Shown: piece after piece, positions 15,734-23,297 of the stretch
Position numbering within the stretch: position 1 is the stretch's first letter
How the letters are laid out: every line of letters starts with the position of its first letter
NCBI RefSeq assembly: GCF_014873755.1
Contig: NZ_JADBEG010000001.1
Coordinates: 5,191,501-5,255,500 of the forward strand
DNA length: 64,000 bases
Reading direction: 5' to 3'
Origin: Amycolatopsis lexingtonensis
GTDB lineage: Bacteria; Actinomycetota; Actinomycetes; Mycobacteriales; Pseudonocardiaceae
Program-made: the position numbers and the translations under genes
Notes under the pieces: generated by a model
What the model saw: the letters and a program-made list of their open reading frames with translations, nothing else
Database searches by the model: none
Told to the model about the DNA's origin: nothing

Positions 15734-17063
15734 GCGCCTCGGCCCGGCGGCCGGTGCCCACCAGCGCCAGCGCGAGCAGCCCGGCACCGAGCCCGGCCAC
15801 CAGCCACCACACCCCGTGCGCGGTGCCCGCGAGCGCGACGCCCAGTGTCGTGCCGGTCTGCCGTCCGGTGGAGGCCAGCGAAGCGGCCACCCCGGCCATC
15901 GAACCGGGCATCCCGGAGACGGCGGTGTTGGTGATCGGCGGGTTGACCGTGCCGAGGAAGACGCCGAACAGCAGGAAGACCGCGAGCACCAGGGGCAGCG
16001 GCGTCGCCGGGCCGAGCCACGCGGCCGCGGCGCCGCCGAGGGCGAGCGCGCTCCCGGCGACGACCAGCGGCACCCGCGGGCCCCGCGTGCCGACCAGCCG
16101 TCCGGTGCACGGCGACAGCACGAGCACCAGCAGCCCGACGGGGAGCAGGCACAACCCGGCGGACAACGGCGTCATGCCGCGGACGTCCTGGAGGTACTGG
16201 GTGGCGGTGAACAGGAAGATCCCGAACCCGCACAGGGCCAGCACCGCCATGAGGATCGCCGAGCTGAACGCGACACTGCGGAACAGGTGCAGCTCCAGCA
16301 GCGGATCGGCGCGGCGCGGTTCGTGGACCAGCAGGCCTGCCACGCCGAGCGCGGCGAGCGCGAACAGGCCGAGGACCAGCGGCGACGTCCAGCCCAGCGG
16401 GCGCGACTCGATCAGCGCGTAGACGACGCTGCCGAGCACCACCAGCACGAGGAGCTGCCCGAGGGGATCGAACCGGCGGGCGCGCGGCGCGCGGGACTCG
16501 GGCACGACCAGGACGGTGGCCACGAGCGCGGCGGCGACGATCGGGACGTTGACCCAGAACACGGCCCGCCAGCCGAAGCCGTCGACGAGCGCGCCGCCGA
16601 GGATCGGCCCGAGCGCCAGCGCCAGCCCCGACATCGAGCCGAACACGCCGATCGCGCGGGCGCGTTCGGCCGGGGCGGGGAAGGTGGTGGCGACGATGGC
16701 CATCGCGACCGGGTTGAGCATGGTGCCGCCGACGGCTTGCAGCGCGCGGGCCGCGATCAGCCAGCCGATCCCCGGCGCGAGGCTGCACAGCAGCGAGCCG
16801 AGCCCGAACGCGGCGAGGCCGCACTGGAAGACCCGCCGGCGCCCGAACCGGTCGGCGGCCGACCCGGCGAGCACGAGGAACCCGGCCAGCACGAGCGTGT
16901 AGGCGTCGACTGTCCACTGCAGACCGGAGACGGACGCGCCGAGGTCGCGGCGGATGGCGGGCAGGGCGACGGTGACGATGGAGATGTCCATCACCACCAC
17001 GACGATGCTGGCGCAGCAGACGGCCAGCACGAGCGCGGGGCGATGAGCGGTGGGAACGTTCAT
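15708..17063 (-). CDS. MFS drug-efflux transporter (DHA2 type)
   Basis: A 451-aa transporter with about 14 hydrophobic helices. Helix 1 carries VVVVMDISIVTVALPAI, the loop 2-3 motif is GSAADRFGRRRVF, and motif C is GLALALGPILGGAL, all typical of the proton-driven EmrB/QacA efflux group. TAGCGT 7 nt before the ATG predicts a leaderless message; its -10 overlaps the -10 of the divergent MerR gene. The 3' end overlaps the MoaD-like gene by 26 bp. Confidence 0.9.
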   Translation of the reverse strand: MNVPTAHRPALVLAVCCASIVVVVMDISIVTVALPAIRRDLGASVSGLQWTVDAYTLVLAGFLVLAGSAADRFGRRRVFQCGLAAFGLGSLLCSLAPGIGWLIAARALQAVGGTMLNPVAMAIVATTFPAPAERARAIGVFGSMSGLALALGPILGGALVDGFGWRAVFWVNVPIVAAALVATVLVVPESRAPRARRFDPLGQLLVLVVLGSVVYALIESRPLGWTSPLVLGLFALAALGVAGLLVHEPRRADPLLELHLFRSVAFSSAILMAVLALCGFGIFLFTATQYLQDVRGMTPLSAGLCLLPVGLLVLVLSPCTGRLVGTRGPRVPLVVAGSALALGGAAAAWLGPATPLPLVLAVFLLFGVFLGTVNPPITNTAVSGMPGSMAGVAASLASTGRQTGTTLGVALAGTAHGVWWLVAGLGAGLLALALVGTGRRAEALSLPRPTG

Positions 17064-17070
17064 GCGATCG

Positions 17071-17080
17071 ACGCTAGGAT
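17071..17080. promoter_or_regulatory. overlapping divergent -10 elements, MFS and MerR
   Basis: On the plus strand TAGGAT (17075-17080) ends 7 nt before the MerR GTG; on the minus strand TAGCGT (17076-17071) ends 7 nt before the MFS ATG. The two hexamers share the central TA. ACGCT and AGCGT (17071-17075 and 17085-17089) form an inverted repeat around the plus-strand -10, a possible MerR operator. Confidence 0.6.
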
Positions 17081-17087
17081 TTAGAGC

Positions 17088-17519
17088 GTGCTCGAAGTCA
17101 AACCGCCGATCCCCGCCGAGGGGCTGACCATCGCGGACGCGGCCCGCCACACCGGGGTCAGCGCGCACACGCTGCGGTACTACGAACGCGCGGGCCTGGT
17201 GGTCACGAAGGTCGACCGCACGAGCGGCGGCCGCCGCCGCTACCACAAGCTCGACCTCGAATGGATCAAGATCTGCACCAAGCTCCGCGCCACGGGCATG
17301 CCGATCAAGACGATGCGCCGCTACGCCGACCTGGTCGCCGCCGGCCGCGGCAACGAGCCGGAACGCCTGGCGCTGCTGGAGGAGCACCGCGCGGAGGTGC
17401 TGGCGAAGCTGGCCGAGCTGCAGGAGAACCTGCAGCTGATCGACCGCAAGATCGGCGTGTACCGGGGCCGGTTGGAAGCGGGCGACGCGGACGGGCTCTG
17501 GGCGCCGGGGCAGGCGTAG
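17088..17519 (+). CDS. MerR-family regulator
   Basis: A 143-aa MerR-type protein. The winged HTH TIADAARHTGVSAHTLRYYERAGLV (about 14-38) is followed by the dimerisation coiled coil (about 88-125, ALLEEHRAEVLAKLAELQENLQLIDRKI). No metal-binding Cys are seen, so it is of the drug- or redox-sensing kind. Only 24 bp separate its GTG from the MFS start, so it most likely controls the pump. Confidence 0.88.
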   Translation: MLEVKPPIPAEGLTIADAARHTGVSAHTLRYYERAGLVVTKVDRTSGGRRRYHKLDLEWIKICTKLRATGMPIKTMRRYADLVAAGRGNEPERLALLEEHRAEVLAKLAELQENLQLIDRKIGVYRGRLEAGDADGLWAPGQA

Positions 17520-17601
17520 AACCGCCCACCGGGGACGATTGACAGCAACCGCACAGCTTCCGCACAAGGCGGGACAACCTTCCGGCGGCAAGGTGGCAGC
17601 C

Positions 17602-18489
17602 ATGAACCCCACCTACGAAGGCCGCCCGCTGCCCCGGCCGCGAGACGAGGTCGTCGACCAGGGTCTCGGCTTCGACATCGCCACCCTGCTCAGCCGCCGC
17701 CGGGCGCTGCGGTTCCTCGGCCTCGGTGCGGCCGGCGCCGTGCTGACCGCCTGCGGGACTTCGGCCACCACCACGTCGGCTGCCTCCTCGACCGCGGCAA
17801 CGGCGTCGGGCGAGATCCCGGACGAGACCGCCGGCCCGTACCCGGGCGACGGCTCCAACGGGCCCGACGTACTGGAGCAGAGCGGCGTCGTCCGCTCCGA
17901 CATCCGGTCCAGCTTCGGCACCGGCAGCGGCACCGCCGAAGGCATCCCGATGACGCTCGAGCTGGTGGTCGCGGACCTGGCCAAGGGCGGCTCGCCGTTC
18001 GCCGGGGTCGCCGTGTACGTCTGGCACTGTGATCGCGAGGGCCGGTATTCCCTTTACTCGCAAGGGATCCAGGACGAGAACTACCTGCGCGGCGTCCAGC
18101 TCGCCGACGCCGGCGGCCGCGTGCGCTACACCAGCGTCTTCCCCGCCTGCTACGACGGCCGGTGGCCGCACATCCACTTCGAGGTGTACCCGGACCAGGC
18201 CTCGATCACCGACAGCACGAAGGCGATCGCCACGTCCCAGGTCGCGCTGCCGCAGAACGTGTGCGAGGCGGTCTACGCGCAACCGGGGTACGAAGCGTCG
18301 GTCTCCAACCTCCGGAAGGTGAGCTTGAGCAGCGACAACGTCTTCGGCGACGACAGCGGCGCGCTGCAGCTGGGGACCGTGACCGGCGACGTGACCAGCG
18401 GCTACACGGTCACGCTCAAGGTCGGCGTCGACACCACGACGACCCCGGCGGCCGGCGGCGGCCCGGGCGGACCGCCGCCGTCGCGCTAG
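17602..18489 (+). CDS. secreted intradiol ring-cleavage dioxygenase-like lipoprotein
   Basis: A 295-aa protein. Residues 34-54 form a Tat signal with lipobox (SRRRALRFLGLG through LTACG), so it should be exported folded and lipid-anchored. The catalytic domain has GPYPGD and VYVWHCDREGRYSLYS for the Tyr ligands and RWPHIHFEVY for the two His ligands of the non-heme Fe(III) site of catechol-type intradiol dioxygenases. Extracytoplasmic members are known in actinomycetes with poorly defined substrates. AAGGTGG precedes the ATG. The C-terminus is Gly/Pro rich. Stops overlap the next gene via CTAG. Confidence 0.87.
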   Translation: MNPTYEGRPLPRPRDEVVDQGLGFDIATLLSRRRALRFLGLGAAGAVLTACGTSATTTSAASSTAATASGEIPDETAGPYPGDGSNGPDVLEQSGVVRSDIRSSFGTGSGTAEGIPMTLELVVADLAKGGSPFAGVAVYVWHCDREGRYSLYSQGIQDENYLRGVQLADAGGRVRYTSVFPACYDGRWPHIHFEVYPDQASITDSTKAIATSQVALPQNVCEAVYAQPGYEASVSNLRKVSLSSDNVFGDDSGALQLGTVTGDVTSGYTVTLKVGVDTTTTPAAGGGPGGPPPSR

Positions 18490-19604
18490 TTGCCCGGCTT
18501 GAGCTCCTCGAACAGGTGCAGCAGCTGCTCGGGGATCTCGCCGCCGAACACGCTCTCGATGAGGACCGCCTCGTCGACCGGGGTCGCGCTGCGGGTGAAC
18601 ATGGCTTCCTCGTACACCGCCAGCGCCTCTTCGACCGGGTGCGCGGCGAGCGCCTGGCCGAGTTCGGCGCCGTCGAGCATGGCCAGGTTGGCGCCTTCGC
18701 CGTTCGGCCCGGCGAGGTGGGCGGCGTCGCCGACGAGCGTCACCCCGGGCACGCGCTCCCACCGCAAGCCGATCGGCAGGGTGTGGTGCGGGCGCAGCAC
18801 CGGCCCGGAATCGGCGGCGGTGAGCAGCGCGGTGAGCTCCGGGGCCCAGCCCTCGAACTCCGCCGCGATCCGGGCGGCGGCCGCGGCGGGATCGGCGAAG
18901 TCGATGGCGTCGAACCACTCGAGCGGCCGCTCGAGTTCGACGTAGGCGTGCAGGGTGTCCCCGCTTTCCCGGTGCGCGTTGATCCCCTGCCCCGGCGTGG
19001 GCCCGTTGACGAACATCGCCCCGCCGCCGACCGCCTTCGCCACGGCGGTGTGCCGGGTGTCGGCGTCGAAGAGGTAGGTCTCGGCGAAGGCGGTCCCGGC
19101 GTACTCGGGGGTCGCCGGCGTCAGCAGCGGGCGCACCCGCGACCAGGCGCCGTCCGCCCCGACGAGCACCGCGGCTTCGACGGTGGTCCCGTCGGCGAAG
19201 ACCACCTCGTGCCCGGGCCGGACTTCCGCGACCTTGTGTCCCCAGTGGACAGTGCCGGGCGGAAGTGAGTCGAGCAGCATCTGCCGCAGCTCGCCCCGCT
19301 GCACCTCGGGACGACCGCCGGTGCCGTCGTCGGCCTTCTCGAACAGGAGTTTCCCGTTCGCGTCCAGGACCCGCATCGCCTGGCGGCCCTCCAGGATCAA
19401 GCTTTGGAACTCGGTCATCAGCCCGGCCGCCTCGACCGCGAGCTGGCCGTTGTAGTCGTGGATGTCCAGCATCCCGCCCTGCAGCCGCGCCATCGGGGAC
19501 GCTTCGGCTTCGTAGACGACGGACTCGATGCCGTGGGCGTGCAGCACGCGGGCGAGGGTGAGTCCCCCGAGCCCGGCGCCGACGATCGTGACTGGGGTGC
19601 GCAT
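18486..19604 (-). CDS. FAD-dependent monooxygenase (TetX/PHBH group)
   Basis: A 372-aa group A flavoprotein monooxygenase. TIVGAGLGGLTLARVLHAHGIESVVYE (about 6-32) is the FAD dinucleotide site, LVGADGAWSRVR (about 168-179) the DG motif, and LVGDAAHLAGPNGEGANLAMLDGAEL (about 288-313) the GD motif. The sequence is close in style to TetX-like enzymes that hydroxylate aromatic compounds or antibiotics; the substrate is unknown. AAGGAG precedes the ATG. A TetR-type operator lies 16 nt upstream although no regulator is adjacent. Confidence 0.9.
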   Translation of the reverse strand: MRTPVTIVGAGLGGLTLARVLHAHGIESVVYEAEASPMARLQGGMLDIHDYNGQLAVEAAGLMTEFQSLILEGRQAMRVLDANGKLLFEKADDGTGGRPEVQRGELRQMLLDSLPPGTVHWGHKVAEVRPGHEVVFADGTTVEAAVLVGADGAWSRVRPLLTPATPEYAGTAFAETYLFDADTRHTAVAKAVGGGAMFVNGPTPGQGINAHRESGDTLHAYVELERPLEWFDAIDFADPAAAAARIAAEFEGWAPELTALLTAADSGPVLRPHHTLPIGLRWERVPGVTLVGDAAHLAGPNGEGANLAMLDGAELGQALAAHPVEEALAVYEEAMFTRSATPVDEAVLIESVFGGEIPEQLLHLFEELKPGN

Positions 19605-19619
19605 GGCGGCTCCTTCGGT

Positions 19620-19640
19620 CTCTGGAATTACGTTCCAGAG
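19620..19640 (-). promoter_or_regulatory. TetR-type operator palindrome
   Basis: CTCTGGAA, 5 nt (TTACG), TTCCAGAG: a perfect 8-bp inverted repeat right upstream of the FAD monooxygenase start. The inner TGGAA-N5-TTCCA form is the sort of site TetR-family repressors bind. No TetR gene flanks it here. Confidence 0.6.
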
Positions 19641-19695
19641 CTTGTCGGGAGCCGCTGGCAGGCGGCGCACACGGACCTGGCAGGGCCCTGGCAGG

Positions 19696-19935
19696 TCAGT
19701 GGGCGTGCCACCAGGGCACGTCGGTGTCCCCGAAGAGCAGGACGAACAGCGAGACCGGAAACCGGCCGTCCGCCGGCGCGAAGTCGAAGTCGAAGTCGAC
19801 CGTCGTCTCGACTTCCTCCGCGCTCAGCAACCGGACCCCCGCCTGCCCCGCTTCGGTGACGATCCGCTCCTCGGCCGGCGGCCGGCCCTCCTCGACGCCG
19901 GTGATCACGTCGGCGCGGCCGACGGCCAGCTCCAG
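19696..19935 (-). pseudogene. C-terminal fragment of an unknown gene
   Basis: About 79 codons that look coding on the minus strand, containing ITGVEEGRPPAEERIV, VDFDFDFAPADGRFP and ending GDTDVPWWHAH. There is no start codon with a ribosome site at the 5' side, and past about 19935 the plus strand becomes the coding one. I read it as the tail of a gene broken by a rearrangement; a short gene from the GTG at 19911-19909 is the alternative. Confidence 0.4.
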
Positions 19936-20955
19936 ACCGCGAACCGGAAGGACAAGAAACCTTTTCTGGCCCGGAACCGGAACTGGGATCCGCTCCCGCT
20001 GCCGGACATCACGAGACCGATCTCCTGGCCGTTCCTGAAGCCGTCGCTCTTCAGGAGATCGGCGTTCGCGAAGTGGGACGTTCTCGGCCTCGACTTCGTC
20101 CGGCAGCCGCGGTTCGTCGCGGTCGCCGTCCCGATGGACTTGGACACCTCGAAACCGCCGCCGTTCCTGGTGCACTTCGAGCACATCCCCGGCCAATTGG
20201 CGGAGGAGCACCTGTTCACCCACTTCCGGCCGCTCGGGTTCGACTGGCTGTACTACGACATCTGGAGCTGGCTGGTGTACCACGCACGGCTGGTGTCCGA
20301 CGACAACTTCGACGCCGACATGCCGTTCTTTTCGAAGCAGCAGGGTTCTTTCGGATTTTCCTACCAGCTGCGGCACGCGAACAAGCCGTACGTCATCGTG
20401 CTGCCCCAGATCAGCCGGGTCTTCGACCAGGCCACCAAGCAGCTCCGCGACTACCAGCTCTACTCGGCGGCGACCCTGCGCAAGATCCTGCTCGCGATCC
20501 AGGGCGACATCCTGCCGATCCACGACGACACCCTCTCCCACGTCGCGATCTCCGCCAACAGCAGCGGGTGCAACGTCCTCGCGAAGTTCCTGGTCGACAA
20601 CGTGGCCGCGGCGAAGCGCGATCCGAAGGTGGGAACCTTCATGAACGACGAGTTCAACGAACTCTTCGTCCTCGATCCGCGCGGGGACTTCGCCGACCCG
20701 ATGATCGCCGCCATGGGCGGCGCCAAGGCGAACCCGCTCAAACGGGGGAAGCACGGGCTGGCGGAGTCCCCCGACAAGCGGGTTTCAGTGGCGTACCTGC
20801 CCTTCGACGCACGCGACGGCAACGACGTGTGGCAGCAGACCTACGACGAACACCAGCCGGACGGCGACCTGCGGGTGAACAACCTCGAGTTCGTCCACCA
20901 CGCGATCCCCGCACTCTGCCTGACCGACGCGGCGGCGCGCAGCCTCTACGTGTGA
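19930..20955 (+). pseudogene. unknown protein, probably N-terminally truncated
   Basis: About 341 codons of convincing coding sequence (LQTANRKDKKPFLARN, then PISWPFLKPSLF, FVHHAIPALCLTD) without an acceptable start. The frame is open further upstream, but there it is only the antisense of the minus-strand fragment. The product is rich in Phe, Asp and Lys, with no signal peptide; AISANSSGCNVLAKFL resembles a nucleophile elbow only loosely. I do not recognise the family. If truncated, the lost N-terminal part would have been replaced by the fragment at 19696-19935. Confidence 0.5.
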
Positions 20956-21014
20956 GATCGGCGTCGTCTACGGTAAAGGGCTGAACGACGAGCACGGCGA
21001 CGACAAGGTGATGG

Positions 21015-21545
21015 GTGAAGGAACGCGAGTTGCGGCGCCGCTGCCGGCGGTTGCTGAACGAACTGGGCATCCGGCCCCCGCTCGACGTCGTCGAGCTGTG
21101 CCGGAGCGTCGGGGAGCAGCGCGGGCGGCCGATCCGGCTGATCCCGCACCGGATCCCGGTGCCGGGCCCGTTCGGCGCGTGGATCGCCACCGAGCGGGCC
21201 GACTACATCATCTACCAGCGCGACACGAGCAAGGCCCACCAGAGCCACATCATCCTGCACGAGCTGGGCCACATGCTGGCCGGTCACCATGCCACCGCGG
21301 AGGACGACAGCCTGGTCGCCGGCCTGACCCCGCCGGGGCCGCACCCGGACCTGACGCCCGAGCCGGTCCGGCGGGCGCTGCTGCGGACCTCCTACGACAG
21401 CGACCACGAGCGGGAAGCCGAGACGGTCGCGACGATCATCCTGGAATGGGCGTCCGTGCTGGACCTGGTCGCGCCGGCGTCGTCGGACGAGGACACCGCG
21501 CAGCGGATCGAGAACGCACTGGGCGAACGGCTGGGGTGGCTGTGA
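21015..21545 (+). CDS. ImmA/IrrE-family metallopeptidase
   Basis: A 176-aa putative zinc protease. HIILHELGHMLAGHH (about 79-93) holds the HExxH zinc site, and the later DHEREAETVATIIL provides the third ligand Glu. In this family proteases cleave a partner repressor (ImmA/ImmR of ICEBs1, IrrE/DdrO). The GTG is preceded by AAGGTGA; TACGGT at 20969-20974 is a likely -10. It overlaps the membrane-protein gene by GTGA. The XRE repressor that usually goes with such peptidases is not adjacent. Confidence 0.85.
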   Translation: MKERELRRRCRRLLNELGIRPPLDVVELCRSVGEQRGRPIRLIPHRIPVPGPFGAWIATERADYIIYQRDTSKAHQSHIILHELGHMLAGHHATAEDDSLVAGLTPPGPHPDLTPEPVRRALLRTSYDSDHEREAETVATIILEWASVLDLVAPASSDEDTAQRIENALGERLGWL

Positions 21546-22639
21546 ACAGCAAGATCGCACTGCTCGTCGTCCAAGGGGTCATCCTCTACCCCGCTCTGCT
21601 GTGGAAGCTCTACCAGCTCAGCCGCGCACCCGAGAACATCGCGCGCTGGATGGTCACCGCCTGCCTGGCCTGCTTCGCGGCGTCCTTCCCCCTCGGCCTC
21701 CTGGCGGGGGACGTGAACCAGCCGGACCCCGGGGCGATCGTGCCGCTGCTGTTCCAGCACGTCTTCCTCTGCGGGCTCGTCTACTCCCTGATGTGCTTCT
21801 TCCTGTTCTCGGCGCTGCCGCCCGCCCGCGCCCGGCGGCGGGCGTGGTGGGAAGCGGTGCCGCTGGGCACCACGATCCTGGTGATGGCGGCCGTGGCGGT
21901 GCTCATGCCCGGCGGCCCGCCGTCGACGTACCCGCGCGCGGGCGTCTCGGTCTTCTACCTCGCGGCCGACCTGTACCTGACCTACGGCATCGCGAGCGCG
22001 TGCTTCCTCGCCCGGCGCTACGCCCGGGGCGCCGCACCCCGGCTGGCCCGCGGGCTCCTGATCGCGTCCGTGGGCTTCGCCTTCGGCGCGGTGGGCGGGG
22101 CGACGCTGGTCGCGGTCGTGCTGGTGCACTGGGCGGGCGCGGCGATCCCCGCGCTGCTGGTGCAGGCCACGGTCTTCCTGGTGTTCCCGAGCGCGATCCT
22201 GCTCGTGGTCGGCCTGTCCTACCCCGGCGTCGCCACCCGGCTGGCCGCGACCCGCGTGTGGTGGCGGCACCTGCGCACCTACCACCGGCTCGGTCCACTG
22301 TGGACACGACTGCACGAGGCGTTCCCGGAGGACGCGCTGAGCCGGACCGCGCCGAGCCCGTGGCGGGACGCCCTGAGCGTGTTCGGCGTGCACCGCCGCT
22401 ACTACCGCCGGGTCATCGAGTGCCGGGACGGGCTGGTGCGGATCAGCCCGTACCTCGCCCACCTGCCGCACGACGGTTCGCTGGCCACGCGGCTCACCGA
22501 AGCGCTGCGCGCCCACGCCCGCCGTGAACCGGTCCCGGACACGGGGATGCCGGTCGCGGTGCCGGAGGGCGGCGGCCTGGACGACGACGTCCGGGAGCTG
22601 GTCGCGCTTTCGGAGTCGCTGGGGACGGTCACCGCGTGA
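21542..22639 (+). CDS. MAB_1171c-like polytopic membrane protein
   Basis: A 365-aa protein with about seven membrane helices in residues 1-230, then a cytoplasmic tail of about 130 residues (WRHLRTYHRLGPLWTRLHEAFPE, YYRRVIECRDGLVRISPY). The tail pattern RRxxEIRDGxxxLxxY-like is the hallmark of the MAB_1171c family, called a putative transporter but not characterised. It is coupled to the ImmA/IrrE-like peptidase; this pairing is frequent in actinobacteria. Confidence 0.78.
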   Translation: MNSKIALLVVQGVILYPALLWKLYQLSRAPENIARWMVTACLACFAASFPLGLLAGDVNQPDPGAIVPLLFQHVFLCGLVYSLMCFFLFSALPPARARRRAWWEAVPLGTTILVMAAVAVLMPGGPPSTYPRAGVSVFYLAADLYLTYGIASACFLARRYARGAAPRLARGLLIASVGFAFGAVGGATLVAVVLVHWAGAAIPALLVQATVFLVFPSAILLVVGLSYPGVATRLAATRVWWRHLRTYHRLGPLWTRLHEAFPEDALSRTAPSPWRDALSVFGVHRRYYRRVIECRDGLVRISPYLAHLPHDGSLATRLTEALRAHARREPVPDTGMPVAVPEGGGLDDDVRELVALSESLGTVTA

Positions 22640-22648
22640 CGCGGTAGG

Positions 22649-22915
22649 TCAGCGGACGAGCCAGGGAGCGAGCAGCTTCTCCAGATCCGCGTCCGACAGC
22701 GCCCGCGGCCCACCGTGGAACTCGTGCCACCGCGCGGCGTCACACGCGGCCGCGTACTCCACCTCGAAGGCGCGCATCAGGACGTACATGAACGTCACCG
22801 AGCTGAACCGCTCACCCAGCAACGTCCGCGCCTCACGGGCGACGTCCGTGGCGCCGGTGAAGTCCGCGAGCCGAAGCTCCTCCGCAGCCGGGTCCAGCAG
22901 GCTGGGGGCATACAT
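22649..22915 (-). CDS. 88-aa protein of unknown function, copy A
   Basis: An 88-aa acidic, helical protein beginning MYAPSLLDPAAEEL, with FTGATDVAREARTLLGERF and FMYVLMRAFEVEY in the middle and ending LLAPWLVR. It differs from copy B at only three residues (Ala55, Ala61, Val87 here), so it is intact. The start is ATG with GGAG 11 nt upstream. It follows a remnant of the rlmN 3' end. No family recognised; no signal peptide or zinc motif. Confidence 0.7.
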   Translation of the reverse strand: MYAPSLLDPAAEELRLADFTGATDVAREARTLLGERFSSVTFMYVLMRAFEVEYAAACDAARWHEFHGGPRALSDADLEKLLAPWLVR

Positions 22916-22947
22916 CACGACAAACACTCCATCATCGAAAGGAAAAC

Positions 22948-23100
22948 TCAGCCCTCGGCAGCAAGCTGCCCACAGGCGGCGGCGATCTCCTGGCCGCGGG
23001 TGTCCCGCCCCGTGCACGCTACTCCGCCGGCGTTCACCAACCGCACGAACTCCCGCTCCACCGGCTTCGGCGACGCATCCCCCTTCGAACCCGGCGTCGG
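22948..23100 (-). pseudogene. truncated duplicate of the rlmN 3' end
   Basis: Fifty codons plus stop matching the C-terminus of the RlmN protein, from PTPGSK to CGQLAAEG. Two replacements (Gly for Trp after PGSK, Gly for Val after VACT) hit positions that are intact in rlmN. The radical-SAM core is missing and the upstream sequence is unrelated, so this is a remnant. Confidence 0.88.
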
Positions 23101-23297
23101 TGTGGCGAAACGCGCTGCCCGCTTCCGCCCGCAGCGAACCACGCAGTACCCGGAGACGTAAGTCCTGACGCCCAGGAGCACTTCGGCCCTGCCGAGGACA
23201 GGCCGTCTTCGTCACGGTGAGAGCCGGGCGACCAGGACGGACGGCGTTCAAGGGCTGTCCGCGGCCGGCTTCAGGACTGCCGATGAGGAGACCGATC

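Larger units (their letters stand above)
22649..23100. repeat. direct repeat copy A (452 bp) of the rlmN 3' end plus small gene
   Basis: Gap-free match to 24842-25293 in the same orientation, with both ends at corresponding positions. An exactly identical core at 22782-22934 is flanked by segments with roughly 15 differences in 133 bp and 15 in 166 bp. Beyond 23100 the similarity stops abruptly. Confidence 0.92.

Noticed and set aside
23101..23297. A gene between repeat A and the monooxygenase
   Set aside because: No frame with a start and ribosome site; composition looks non-coding.
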